From Chinchilla lanigera (taxonomy: Eukaryota > Chordata > Mammalia > Rodentia > Chinchillidae): a stretch of DNA of 64,000 bases. Made by a program: the position numbers and the translations under genes. Positions 45,985 through 58,085 of this stretch are shown piece by piece. The stretch's first letter is position 1, and every line of letters starts with the position of its first letter. The notes under the pieces are model-generated. The model was given only the letters and a program-made list of their open reading frames with translations. It was not told the DNA's origin and ran no database searches. Location of the stretch: positions 1,318,344 to 1,382,343 of the forward strand of contig NW_004955429.1 of assembly GCF_000276665.1 (NCBI RefSeq). The letters are read 5' to 3'.

Positions 45985-46165
45985 TGGTGTGGCTTGGATC
46001 TGAAACATCCCCCAAAGACTCATGTGATAAAGGTTTGGTCTCCACCTTGGTAAACCCAGGTTTAAACTTTCCAAAGTTTAAGAGATGAAATCTCCAAGAA
46101 GGTTGTATGGTCATTGTGGATGCGTTTTCAAAGGGAATTATGGAACACTATAGAAAGCCCTTCCT
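45985..46165 (+). mobile_element. MaLR-type LTR 5' fragment
   Basis: 'gtgtggcttggatctgaaac', 'atcccccaaagactcatgtg' and 'ataaaggtttggtctccacc' match, in sense orientation, the LTR family seen reversed at 31.5, 46.6 and 55.3 kb. It ends before the middle of the LTR. Confidence 0.6.
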
Positions 46166-46289
46166 GGACTTTGTCATGGTCTGGTGATGTTTATATTTGT
46201 AATTCCAAGGGAAAGTCATTGAAACTCCATCAAGTTAATCCCAATCTACCACTTCCAGGGCAACCCATGGCGCAAATAAAGACACAAAT

Positions 46290-46610
46290 ACATCCCTAAG
46301 ATGGTGGGGAGCCAAGGGGCAGGGGTGCCATAAGTCCAGCTAGAATAATGGCTAACCAGACCAAAGACCTCTATCCAGGGCCAAACCAGGTTTTATTAAT
46401 TCGAGAAGAGGGAAGGGGATCAGGGATGCGTGACTGAGAGAAGGGCGGGAAGTATAAGAGTCCTGTGAGCTGGGCTGGGGAAGAAGCCTGAAATCACCTC
46501 TGCAATGCGGCAGAGAGAAATGAAGAAAGAACAATTTGTATCTCACAGATTGGGGCAATGCCTAGTGTTTTGGCATTGGTGCTTCAGTTTTGGTGTTGTC
46601 TTAGTTACTC
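46290..46610 (-). mobile_element. ERV LTR candidate, minus strand
   Basis: On the minus strand a GC-bearing promoter-like region with ACTCTTATACTTCCCGCCC is followed by AATTAATAAAACCTGG, a polyadenylation signal at plus-strand about 46390-46400. This has the composition and signal order of a U3-R-U5 LTR. It abuts a reversed MaLR-type LTR. Confidence 0.5.
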
Positions 46611-46611
46611 T

Positions 46612-46950
46612 TCTTGTTGCTGAGACAAAGTACCCCACGCCCAAATTTAAGGAAGTAAAGGTGTACTTATTTAGCTCACTGTCTGTGGAGGTCTCAATCC
46701 ATACTCCTCTGGCTCCAAGGCAGGGTGGCACATGGCAGATGGAAACAGTTCATGGCAGCACAAAACAGCAAAAGCAGCAAGAGCACAAGGGAGGAGTGGA
46801 GGCAAGCAGCCTCTTTCTCTCCCTTACATAGGAAACAATCCACCCCAGGGCAGGTGCAGCACTCACACCCATGAATCAATCCTAAAAGCCTGCCCCATGA
46901 CTGCATGAGAATTTGGGGGGACATGCAGACACAAACCATAATAGTTGTGT
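46612..46950 (-). mobile_element. MaLR-type LTR, reverse, near full length
   Basis: Landmarks: 'cttagttactcttcttgttg', 'ctgagacaaagtaccccacg', 'gcagatggaaacagttcatg', 'gcagcctctttctctccctt', 'cctgccccatgactgcatga', 'ggacatgcagacacaaacca'. The reverse complement begins 'ctattatggtttgtgtctgc'. Solo LTR. Confidence 0.7.
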
Positions 46951-47996
46951 ACTCATCACACCCTGAGATGTCACAGCTGCTTTTCTTGAGTCGTGATCTC
47001 AGCCAAAAGCAGGATGTCACTTGACCTAGCTCACACATACTACTTGGGAGCTACAGGTGGAGAATCACTGACCTGTCCTACTGCTTCAAGGACTATACAT
47101 TTGCATTGTTTAAAGCTCATTGACGGGATACAGAAACGTCCTCACCAGTTCTGTACATATCAGTACACACAGGCAGGGCCAAAAGTCTTCTTTCAAGGAG
47201 AAACTTCAGAGTGGTCCTCCACAAATGCCAGTCCCTTCCTCTTTCTTTCCTTTGTTTCCTGGCCATAGGAAATGAGATGCTTTGCTCCCCCATACACTCA
47301 TCACCGTGATGAGCTGCCTGGCCACAGACCCAAAAGCAATGGGGTCAACTGGACATGGGTTGGAATCTTCCAAAACTTGAACCAAAGTGGGACTTTTCCT
47401 TTTATACATCCATGATCTCACATTTTTGATATAACATAAAGATGGGTAAAACAAACACATAATATAATTACTAATATGCATTTTGTAACTGACTGGGGCA
47501 CCCTCAGTTCTGAGTGGAGAAAGGTGTGTTATTGTATGCTAATATATTACACATTCTTTATGAACTGAAATCTAAAAATGTGTATGATGGATGACAGACA
47601 ATGCAGATGCATACGTGGTTTCCCTCATACAGGAGCAAGTCATATTTTAAGTACTCCAAAGAAAATAAGTATTTGTAGTACTTTTGCATAAAATCCTGTT
47701 ATATGATAAATACTTTTTGAATATAAATACTTCTGTTCTAATTTTCCTATATGGTGGGGATAAATTTGTCTCTATTGCCCTACTACATTTTGTGAAGAAG
47801 GATCATGCCTAAATTCTACTTTTTCTCCTTCTCTAAAATACAACATTGTGGTATCCCACAGACAAGTCTATAACGTACTGAAAGCTCCTGTGAGAATAGC
47901 ATAACTTACATTGTTAAGTTGCCATCGTCTATTCTACTAATGAACATGACCAACAATGCAAATCTCACAATTCCATTGCAAAAAAGTAATCACAGG
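46951..47996. other. Unannotated stretch
   Basis: No supported repeat or exon. Confidence 0.3.
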
Positions 47997-48043
47997 CTGA
48001 TAGATAGATAGATTGATAGATAAGCAGATAGATAGATGGATGT
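47997..48043. repeat. (GATA)n microsatellite, imperfect
   Basis: About ten GATA-type units with gatt, agca and gatgg interruptions. Confidence 0.95.
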
Positions 48044-48179
48044 AGGCTTTTATTTTATAGGTGCTAAGGGAAAGTATTTGTAATGCTTTAACTGGCATTG
48101 GCCTAATGTCACTGAAGTAAACAGAATTTCAGAGTTTCTTCTATTTCTTCACCTTCACTGCAGTCTCAAGAGCTTTGCA

Positions 48180-48510
48180 CTTACTTTTGTCTGTCTGAAA
48201 CACTGTTGTGGAAGATAGTTGCAGTGATTTCTCCTTCACTTCACTTATACATCTTTTCAAAAGTCGCTGTTGCCATCACCACCACCACCTCCCCACAAAC
48301 ACCCCATCATTGGTCATTTTTATCAACTTACAAACATTTAGAAAATTTCCTTTTGTTTCACTCCCCCAAGCCAAGTCAAATGGAAAATGCATGAAAGAAA
48401 AAGAAAATGTCTACTTTAGCACTTCTGTGTCCTTAATATCCAGAGTCAATTTTAGTGAATAAAAAGCTTTCAATAACTATTTACTGAATGAATAAATCAT
48501 CAAGATCAAT
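48180..48510 (+). mobile_element. L2 LINE 3' end, sense
   Basis: Starts 'tctgtctgaaacactgttgt' and 'tctccttcacttcacttata', passes a 'caccaccacctcccc' stretch, and ends 'tgaataaaaagctttcaata' then 'tttactgaatgaataaatca'. This mirrors the L2 3' end ('...ataaatatttgttgaatgaatgaa'). Confidence 0.6.
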
Positions 48511-49074
48511 GTGTTTCCAGGCATAGAGTTTTAAAAAGTTGAATGTGACTTTCATTCCTCTCCATAGTGTATCACAAACCTTTTGCAATGGGTGAAAAGT
48601 CATGAGAATTTTGTTTTGCTTCCGTTCTCCTCTCCAGGATAAAGGTAGGAAACAGACATTCTGGTGATTAATGACCAGGAGAAATATCCTCATCCCTTGC
48701 CACTCCCTCTGGCAAACATCTGAGCACTTCACAAGGTACCAGGAAGGTACTTCTGCTTCCATCAGCTCCACCTGGGGGCAATAAATCTCCTCTTTGAGCT
48801 GAAGAGTACACACACTTAATAATGTATGGTTCTTGCATAGCGATTATTTCTGGGCATCCAGGAAGAGCTTTTAGGCTCCCAATATCCAGCCACTGGACAC
48901 TGCATCTCCTGGCAAATTCATTCTATTGTGAATCTGGGCAGCTCTCTGTTCTGTTCTGACCCCAGATGCCAGCACAACAATTATAGGTTGAAAAGCTGAG
49001 AGTCAGTGAAGTCAGGGATCTAGCTTGCTTAAATGAAGATGCAAAAACTCAGGTAAAGAGAGATACACTCCTCT
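48511..49074. other. Unannotated stretch
   Basis: No recognised element. The 110-codon minus-strand frame at 48481-48813 starts inside L2 sequence and has no domain. Confidence 0.3.
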
Positions 49075-49310
49075 TTCTTTTGTAGATTTCACTGAATCAC
49101 CCAGCACTGGTTGAGAACCTACTGTTGTGTAGGGTGTCAAAGACCAAGTGGTAAAGGGGCCACACAAAAACTCTGCTTCCATACAGAGTATAACATAGAA
49201 GAGGAAACTAATATTCAGTTAAAAGAAGACTACATAATTTTTGATAGTAGCAAGTGTCATAAAATAATATAAGGTGATAAAAATGCACAGCTCAGGTTGA
49301 AGGATCAACA
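49075..49310 (-). mobile_element. L2 LINE 3' end, antisense
   Basis: 'ttcactgaatcacccagcac', 'tgagaacctactgttgtgta', 'gggtgtcaaagaccaagtg', 'ccatacagagtataacatag' and 'atataaggtgataaaaatgc' follow the reversed L2 3' end ('ttattgagcacctactatgtgcc...tagggag...gataagtgc'). Confidence 0.5.
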
Positions 49311-49420
49311 CAATCCTAAGGATACCATCTGCTGGATTCCGGGGTAACCTTGGAGTTGTGAAACCAATGCCAGGTTCCTGAATATGGCATATTTGTGGTA
49401 AGGAGGAAGGAGATGGTAGT

Positions 49421-49500
49421 GCAATCGCCATTCTTATTTTTGGATTCCCTAAGGTGTAGCCTGAAGTAAGAAATCATGTACAAATTATTAAAGAAGTGCC
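49421..49500. repeat. 80-bp direct repeat, copy 1
   Basis: Matches 50034-50113 with about six substitutions in 80 bases, mostly transitions. Starts 'gcaatcgccattcttatttt', ends 'attattaaagaagtgcc'. The two copies bracket about 533 bases. Confidence 0.93.
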
Positions 49501-49857
49501 TCCAGGAGAAGCCAATCTGGCCACGAGGAAATGGAGAGAAAAGGGACAGGTGCTGGGCTAGGGTAGTTTAGCCTTTTTCTTTAAGGTGATCTAAAGATGG
49601 CCTTGCCCTATATTTCATCCCATGATAAACAGAAAAGTGCCAGCGTTCCAGATACCCACCATGCAGTCATAAGCCACACTCTACCTGAGGCACTTCCAGC
49701 TGCCTGAGCCTCAGGGGGCCAGAGGCCTGAGGACTGTCCACCAAGCCAGTCTGTGGTGCTGGCCAATAGAAATAAAACCCCGCATAGGCTAGGGTGGAGA
49801 GACCTAGACACCTGGCAGGGCACGGCAGTTGGGAAAGAAGTTGGTCAACAGAGACCC

Positions 49858-50112
49858 AGCAAGCGTTCATATCAGGCAGAAGAAACAGAGGGAGCCCATG
49901 CCCCAAAGTCCAGGAGACCAGTGTTGTCCAGGTTGGGCTTAGTAGACAGGCGATGACCAGGAGTTTAGCTTTGGTTCTATGCATCCTAAACATGAATGGC
50001 ATCCTTCCAAGGTCCATGTGTGAGAGGAACATTGCAATCGCCATTCTTATTTTTGAATCCCCTAAGGTACAGCATGAAATAAGAAATCATGTACAAATTA
50101 TTAAAGAAGTGC
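49858..50112 (+). repeat. Inverted-repeat arm 1 (255 bp)
   Basis: Complementary in inverted orientation to 50148-50348, about 90% identical by eye where aligned. Arm 2 lacks an internal segment of roughly 50 bases corresponding to about 50045-50096. The spacer between the arms is only about 35 bases. The minus-strand frame starting at 50044 (MAIAMFLSHMDLGRM...) is mirrored on the plus strand in arm 2. Confidence 0.93.
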
Positions 50113-50113
50113 C
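50034..50113. repeat. 80-bp direct repeat, copy 2
   Basis: Second copy of the 49421-49500 sequence in the same orientation. It overlaps inverted arm 1, so this segment takes part in both a direct and an inverted duplication. Confidence 0.93.
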
Positions 50114-50147
50114 TTGGCAATTATTAAATGACAGTCTTTAGGCCTCT

Positions 50148-50348
50148 GCACTTCTTTAATAATGGCGATTGCAATGTTCCTCTCACACATGGACCTTGGA
50201 AGGATGCTCTTCATATTTAAGTTGTATAGAACCAAAGCTAAACTCCTGGTCGTCGCCTGTCTACTAAGCCCAACCTGGACAACACTGGTCTCCTGCACTC
50301 TGGGGCATGGGCTCCCTCTGTTTCTTCTGCCTCAGATGAACGCTTGCT
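50148..50348 (-). repeat. Inverted-repeat arm 2 (201 bp)
   Basis: Reverse complement of arm 1 with an internal deletion: 'gcacttctttaataat' is joined directly to 'ggcgattgcaatgttcctct'. It ends near 'gatgaacgcttgct'. A plus-strand frame (50162-50398) repeats about 60 codons of the opposite-strand frame with few changes. Confidence 0.93.
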
Positions 50349-50399
50349 CTAACATACCCTCCCCGCCATTACCAGTCATGACTTACTTGGGCACCTAAG

Positions 50400-53300
50400 A
50401 AAAGCCATTGCCTCTATTGATATTGGATGATACTGTTTGATGATTTGAACCAGAATATCCAGAACTATAAGCCAAGAAATTCTTTTACCTTTATAAGTCA
50501 ATTGCTTCAGATATGTTCTTGTAGTAATTTGAAGTAAAGTTCTAAACATGGGGTCAGGCCTTTGGAGGGCCTGAAATATTTATATTTTATGTTTAAATCA
50601 TTTGGGCTACTAAAGCTGAGATAGTTTTCAAGAAGAAAAAGGCAAAAAGAAATCATGCACACAATATATAATAATTTAAACATTTAATATGTCTTCTTGA
50701 TTTAGTTAAAAATCAAAACTTGAAAATATATAATAATAATGCTACATATATAAATTCTATCATCTACCACATAACCACATACACTCACAAAAATACATTA
50801 CTCAAAGAATTTCAGCTTATACCTAGTTAGTTATTTCCAGTTACAGACAACAAAAAGAACAATTCTCCTTTCTTGGATACTAAACATGCTAGGCATACTC
50901 TGTTACAGAATACATAAGTGACCTTTCATGAATGTTTTATTTTTATACTGCCTGCACTACAAATGTCCAACAGATTACATAACCAGACTCAAATTTTCCC
51001 TAAAAACTGTAGAAAATAGCTCACTAAAGCTCTGTAAAGTATCAAGTTACGTTATTAAACTAGGTCAAACTCCATTGTACTTTAGTGTCGGGAAGTAAAG
51101 AAAACAAGTGCGGGTGAACTGTGTTCTCTAAAAAGTAATGTGTGTGCATGCGCCTGTGCATATTTTTTCACAAAAATATGGGTGGCCTGGGGTTAACTGC
51201 TGCAATTTTTGTTTGCCACATACCAACTCCTCTTGAAATGAACCTCTGTCTTTCTCTAGATTTGTCACTGCCCATTATTCGAGAAAGATCAGAAGCCATT
51301 TCCACAACAATTACTATAAAATGGCCATCTGTGACAAACACAGTATCACTATTACTTTGTGACATACACCCATTAAAAACATCCTATCAAATATTCACAG
51401 CTAAGGAATACTTAGTTGGTTTAATTAGTACCACATTATATATAAACATTATTCTCAATGCAAAAATTGAACTTTATACTCTTTCTTTTCTATTCCTCTG
51501 TTCCTGCTTTTCCACAAGTTTCTGTCTTTAAATTGATATTAATTTTGTTTTCAATTAAAATATTTATATATTTTTAAAACCAGAGGCTCATTTCCTTAAA
51601 GATAATGACTGATTTTTTTAAAGTATTGAAATGAAAATGGGTAATTTCCTCTCTCATAATTTTTGATAGGGTTGATTTTAACCATGTTTTAGCATGCCTG
51701 TGTCTTCAACCTCAGTGAAAATAAAGATACTGAAGACAAAATAATTGCACTGTAGCTATTGTGTAAGTCATGGTCCTTTATATTATCTTGTGCTTTTAGA
51801 ATTGCATCTTGATACTGTTGATTTCAACCTTGTTCTGAACTTGAACCATGCCTGTTGTATATAAAAATAGCACACATGCAAATAAACATTTACATCTCAC
51901 AAAAATGGCGCTCATCACTTGAATACTTAAGCCTGCTAGATTGTTCTTTCCCTAAGCAGACAAAAATAGACAACCTTCCCCAGGTATGAGAATCATAGCT
52001 GAAACGTAAAGATGAAAGGAATTCTGTCCTGCATCCCGGTTACAGCAGCCATTCCAATCCTTTTAATTAGTTTTGCCACGAAATAACAAAAAAGTGTTGT
52101 TAAAATTATAGTAGATTTAAAATTTCTATTTTTATTTCCTTAATTATCTTCCTTCTCATACTTTACATTTTAAAAAATCTAGATTTGTCAAAAAATGTTT
52201 AATTGAAGCTTTTTAGAAAGCATACTTGTTACTGAAAAATTAATCAGCAAAATCAGGGAGCTAATTTTAATGATGATTACTATTTTAATGGGTGAATATT
52301 TTTAGCTCTATCTGGAATGCAAAAATGCTTTCTGACTTAGTGAGATTTAAAGTGAGCACAAACTGTGTTATGCCGTATCTAACAAGCAGAGCACATTATC
52401 TTAATTCAAATTAGAAAGATATTTATAGAATAGGCTAAATGCTGCAGTACAGGTAATGAATAAATGATGCGGGAGGCCAGATTCTGGTAAGTGGATAATG
52501 ATACTGTCCCTGGAATATGGGCAGCCAGTTAACTTCCCTGTTGAGAAGCGCAACGATTTCACCCTGTCCCATTTTTCTTATTTTATGAAGAAAAAAATAT
52601 ATCATTCAATTTAGGTTAAAGCCGTAAACTCCTGTATGATACCTGGTGGGGTATGTTTATGACTCTTGTTAATCAAAAATGAATGCTGTGTGTCCACTAC
52701 TTAGAGCAATGAATGGAATTTTCCAGAGAACATCATGTTATGAATTGCCATGACTCATAATATGTTCCCATAAATGAGCGCTCTATGAAAAGTGTATTGT
52801 AATAGTTTCTGTGTGGAATACACTTACTGGTAGTTTTTGACCTCAGTATCTGTTATGTGAGCTACATTTTCTGTCATTTGTTTTCACAGCTGAAGTAATA
52901 GGTGAAACCATACTATTTATGGCTGCACATTTGTTCCCTGTCAGTGTAATATATTGAGAGACAGCGCTCTCCTGTAATGGTGAGAGCTTGGGAGGACTCA
53001 GGAGAGGAGAGTGTCAAGGTTTACCAAGTGTCAGCTAAACAGTCAAAGGTGTAACTCACTTGTTTCCAGAACACCCTTGTGAGTAAAATTAATCACATTT
53101 AAATATTTTCAAAGGAAACTTCTAATTTGGAAATTAGCCTCAGGGACTTGGAGACAACAATAGTAACAATATTAAGTAATCAACAACAACCAGATAGTTA
53201 TGCTCCACCTGTACCCATGTGTTTGACAGCAGTGACAATTACTTTTCTTCTTGGCATCTACCGTGGTCAAGGACAGTGACCTTCAAGATGAAAGGCATCT

Positions 53301-54985
53301 TTCTACTAGTCAGTCCTTGTTCTCACTAGAACGTTATGGATACATTATTAGTTAGAGCTTTTGACTCCAGTGGCAACTGGCCTTAAACTAAAAATATTTC
53401 ATCTTTGGCAACTAGCATCTATCACACATTAAAGAGACATATCTCTTATCACCCAACCTACTCTATACTCAGAGATAGTCCCTGAAATGGGTCCTGTGGT
53501 CACAGCCTTCCCTCCTGTGGCAAAAATGCAATGAGATTGGAAAAAAATGTTTTCCTTTCTCTGAGAGACATTTTTGTTAGCAATGTCCCCTTGTAAAATA
53601 TTTACTTAACCTTTTATAATAAATGAAATAGCTACCTTATTAGGTAACTACTCAATTCTATCTTCAGTACCACTATTACAAACCTTTCAAAGCATCTCAT
53701 TATTTGTGGAAAAGACCATATGATCACTGCTCAGAGGGATTCTTTTTTATACATCTATGATCATAGCCATATTCACTGGGTGGTGAATATATTACATCCA
53801 AGCATACCCTCAAATCCACTTGCCTGGATGTACCTTACCCTCAACTGGGAGATAAAAAATACTTTTATACACCATAAAAGAGAAATGTATTTTTTCTAAG
53901 TATATATTTACAAGCAAATATTTGTTTATAAATCAGAATGAGACCTTTGTTTGAAATCAGAGTGTACATTTCAGTGTTTGTGAAAATATACAGAAAAAGA
54001 AATGTAATCAATTTTCTCCCCTTTCCATCTCCTATAAAAAAAAACATTATTTCCTCATCATAATGTGAAGAAATTAATATATGATAAAAAGAGGTTCTGA
54101 GACCATTCTTCCTGAGCTTATATGTATTAGAATTTTCTTGTGGCACTTTTAATGTGCAAGGTATGCTGAATAAAAAGAACCATAAATATTTATACAATAA
54201 AATATCTTCTTACCTTAGAAAAGCCTATTATAAAAATATAGATATTTAGATAATCACCTACCAGCAAGAAACCCTTGAAAATAAACTGCATTTCCTTCAT
54301 TTAATTCCTTTCATTTGATTTTCCTGTTTTCTCGTAATATTTTCACTTAAGATCGTAATTTGCCCCAACCCACTTGTGATTCTAAAGCTCATCCCCAGAA
54401 ACTTCAGAATGGTCTCTGTCCAACACTGTCTATGCAATCAGCTCACTAGTATCAAGTCTATATCCACCACAAATTCATATCCCATCTACAGGGCATGGCA
54501 TATACACATTTTCATTATTAAAATTTCTAGGCCTTTATCTGCCTTCTTTTCGTGAGTTCTCTATGTTACCTCTTTTCAGTTGCATTAATTTTGTAACCTA
54601 TGCTTGTTTCTTTCCTTGTACTTTGTTGTTACACTCCCATTTTGGGTTGAGCTCACCCAGAATTCTTCAAACCTTGAGTTAGGTTTTGGGTGCAAAGATT
54701 TGTGAAAGAAATTTTTAAAAGGGAAGCCAACTAGTAAGGGAATGGAAGGGTTCACCATGAAGAGGCTTGGGTGAATCCCAACCACAGTCAGCCTGATCCT
54801 CCAGGGAGAGCTGGAGTGGAAATTACAAAGGAGGATTTATTCCTCCAAGTGCTGCACAGCTGGTTATTTCTGTGGGAAAAACCAATGGAGAATGAGGACT
54901 TCTTGTCTCTTCCAGAGCTGTCTTCTCAAGACAGTTCTTGGCAGCAGAGCTCAGAGAGGTGGAGAAACACACAAGTTGCTGTTGA
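50400..54985. other. Long repeat-poor AT-rich interval; candidate regulatory region
   Basis: 4.6 kb without a confident transposon, exon or RNA gene, the longest such interval in the window. The part at about 51890-52900 is the least repeat-like, with TAAT/ATTA-rich and CAGCTG/GCTGCAG-type short motifs in moderately complex sequence. Conservation cannot be judged from one genome. Confidence 0.35.
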
Positions 54986-54989
54986 GAAG

Positions 54990-55272
54990 GGCTGAAGAGA
55001 TCTGTCACTGTCCAATTGCTGGGACAAAATGCTATACCTGACATACACAAATGTACAGAGAAAAGGTGCATTTGACTCATGGTTTCAGAGGTTCAGTACA
55101 TGTTTTGCCTGCTCCAAGACAGAAACACTGTGGAGGAAGGGCCAGGGAGAGAAAAGCTTTGTACCTCATGGCAGCCAGAAAGCAGAGGGCAGGGAACAGA
55201 GCCAGAGCCCGAGATACTTTTCAAATGTATGCTCCCTTGTGACCCACATCCTCCAGCTGGGCATCACCTTCT
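54990..55272 (-). mobile_element. MaLR-type LTR, reverse, first of two adjacent copies
   Basis: 'ctgtcactgtccaattgctg', 'ggacaaaatgctatacctga', 'actcatggtttcagaggttc', 'catggcagccagaaagcaga', 'cttgtgacccacatcctcca'. It lacks the distal part of the family and is followed within about 20 bases by a second copy in the same orientation. Confidence 0.65.
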
Positions 55273-55289
55273 AACAGTCCAATCGGCTA

Positions 55290-55662
55290 TTGTCCTAGTT
55301 ACTTTACCCATCATTGTGTCAAAATACCTGACACCCATAACTTAAAAGAGAAATTTATTGTGGCTCCTATTTCAGTTGATGGTGGTGGGCTTCAGAGAAG
55401 AAACAGCATGGCAAAGGGGCATCGGAGAACAAATCTATGCATGTCACAGCAACCAGAAAGCAGAGAGTAAAGTGAGGGCCTGGGGAGGTGGATACATCCT
55501 TCCCAGTCATGCCTGTCGTGACTTGCCTCATCCAAGCAGGTACCACCTCCCAACACCAGGCCTGCTGTACTATCCCCAGTAATTCAGTCACCTTCCGCAA
55601 GCCTGCCCCTGAGCACATGAGACTTTTGGGAGACATCCAGATATAAACTATAACAGCTGTGG
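55290..55662 (-). mobile_element. MaLR-type LTR, reverse, second adjacent copy
   Basis: 'attgtcctagttactttacc', 'gtgtcaaaatacctgacacc', 'cataacttaaaagagaaatt', 'tcacagcaaccagaaagcag', 'gacttgcctcatccaagcag', 'ctgagcacatgagacttttg', 'catccagatataaactataa'. Nearly full length. Confidence 0.72.
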
Positions 55663-56734
55663 ACTCATCCATGGACTGACCCATTGATCAGGATAGTGCC
55701 CAATGATCCATTAGCTTTCTTAAAGCTCCTTCTCTGAGTACATTAAGGGAGACATTTTGATCCCAGCCAAAATACGGGCAAAAATCATGTCTGTTCCACC
55801 TCTGCTATTGTAGTTAAATTGACCATTAATTTATTCACCTTCTGTCCCTTCTTTATTAAATAAATGCATTCTTCACCCTATAGTTTTCTTTATGTAGCAA
55901 TTATGTTACAGATTTTTTTCAAAGTATCTCCTATTAAACATATATTGTGAATCAATCATGCTTGTATTTGCGACACTTCTCAAATGAAGATTTACCTCCA
56001 GGGATGCATAACAACAATTTTTCAAAAATGAGGAAAGATTGAAAAGTATTATTCCTGTTTACCTTATTACAGACCTTACCATCATGATAGATTAATAGCA
56101 TAAATTAAATGTAGGTTATGTACTTTCTGTGAAGAGAAGCAAAGAATAAAATAATCATAAATAGTAACTCATAGGCTTTCACAAATGCATATTTACAATA
56201 AGCTTAAAAACTATTTAGGACATGCAAGAAAATGAGTACGAATCATTGAGAATATGTTAAGTGAATTAGTGCATAGCAGTGACCTTATTTCATTTGCACA
56301 GTATTGTTATGGTTAAATTATGCTTTTTTTTTGATAAATAAACTAAAGTTTACATGAATATAATTGTCACAAATCACATGACCTGCAAGAAATAAAGTTG
56401 AGTTACAAATTTGGTTTTTCTGCTTCTAAAATGGCAGGTAGTGTTTAAATTTATACTTTTGACATCATAAATAATAAACAGGGGTAAATAAACATTAGAT
56501 GACAAAAAATATTACTTAGGAACCAAGTCTTTGAACCTGTATCTTTATACTTAATTTACAGAAAATTTTGTTTTCCAAGTTCCAAAGACTTGGAACTATA
56601 TTCACATTTATCAAATGGTTAAGTTGTTAAATTGTACAGGTACAATCGATGTATTTTTACCATAAAATATGACAATAACTAAGCCACAGTTCATTAAACA
56701 ATTACAAGTTGCACATATTTTCATTTTCTCACTT
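55663..56734. other. Unannotated AT-rich stretch
   Basis: No supported feature. 'aaagtctttg' repeats near 56527 and 56585 are trivial. Confidence 0.3.
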
Positions 56735-57050
56735 ATACAATCATTCAATAAAGAATTATTAAGTATTGACTAGGTTTCCTGGGAAGTATGGATAAAAAGA
56801 TGATTAAGCCTAATCTTCACCATCAAAAGAGTTTCTTGTGTAGTAATTGGAGTTAAACAGATTCAATAAAATGCTCCAGGATTGAACTGAATGTGCTTTG
56901 TATCATAAGAGCATAAACAATAGCATCATCACTTGTGCAGAAGAGGCTCAGAAAAGGCTTCATAAAGAAGATTATGTTTAATGAAAGTCTTTAGTAGACA
57001 TGTACCTGGCCCAGAAATAGAAAGCAAATTCTAAGGAAAGGAAATAAGTA
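56735..57050 (-). mobile_element. L2 LINE 3' fragment, antisense
   Basis: 'atcattcaataaagaattat', 'taagtattgactaggtttcc' and 'gaagaggctcagaaaaggct' with 'catgtacctggcccag' follow the reversed L2 3' end ('attcattcaacaaatatttattgag...'). Confidence 0.5.
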
Positions 57051-57229
57051 AGTCAACAAGATCCAAACACATCAATCAGTACAATTTTTTAACCTAAATG
57101 TATGTGGGAACTCATATGACTTGAGATATCTGTGACAAATATTCAAAGAAGTAACAGTTAAATTAAATACATAATTTCAAATAATTTGGCCCACAAAACC
57201 TTTGAGAAACTGTCAAATGGTAAGGGAAC

Positions 57230-57368
57230 TGTACTCTTTTTGTGTTTGTTTGTTCAATTTTTTTTTGTTTGTTTGTTTGTTTGTTTTCCGGTACCAGGAA
57301 TCGAACTCACGACTTTGTGTTTGCCAGGCAGGTGCTGTGCCACTGAGTTAAATCCCCAGCCCCCCAAA
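57230..57368 (-). mobile_element. ID SINE with (TTTG)n tail
   Basis: Reversed ID: tail complement with (tttg)n at about 57262-57286, then 'ccggtaccaggaatcgaact', 'tttgccaggcaggtgctgtg', 'gttaaatccccagcccc'. The flanking duplication is short or imperfect ('caattttt' / 'caaattttt'). Confidence 0.9.
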
Positions 57369-58085
57369 TTTTTATTGAAGCAAAAATATGTACATAAGTG
57401 ACAAAAACAGCTTGATGATTCATTTGTCTCCAAAGACAGTTATTGTGGACCTCCCACCAGGTCACAAAGGACTTGGCCAGCTCCTGCCAAATCTCTGTCT
57501 CCACGCCAATCCCTGGGTCCTCAGGAAGATCAGGGGCTGCACCACTTGGATTTGATCAGCTCCTTCCACCTTCCCAGTGTCTGCCTTGCTGGTGGAATGT
57601 CAGGTTCATCTCCAACTCCCTCTGCACTTCTCTGCAGCCTTTAAGTACCATCTCTTACACCACTTCTGATTACACAGAATGGCTGAGTCTCTGCTCACTT
57701 AAATTTTATGCCCTTGAAATGTTTTATATTCACTGAGGCAAGAGGATATCAGCTACTTAAACCCCATTTGACCTCTCTTTTCAGAACTTACAGTCACACT
57801 AAACTTCCCTGCCTCCCTCCAATGTACAAGTGGCCATGCGGCTGAGTTCCTACCATGGTAACAAAAACCCAAATGATGCATTTATTTGACCATAGCTTTA
57901 CAGAATGGAGCTTTTGTCCATAGTTTTATGAAATGGGACTTCTCTTTATGGGTTTTATTGATTTCATTAACAGTATCTAGATGATAGGCAAAGACATAAA
58001 GAACCAAAAGAGGTCTCTGAATCACTATATGGAAGAAAGTTCTGTGACAACAAGGGATAATAGCTTGCACCTATTTTTTAGGAAG
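57369..58085. other. Unannotated stretch
   Basis: No recognised element. A C/T-rich exon-like patch at about 57440-57640 has no consistent conserved frame. Confidence 0.25.

Noticed and set aside
54990..55662. Repeated similar blocks suggesting a regulatory array
   Set aside because: Explained by two adjacent MaLR-type LTRs.
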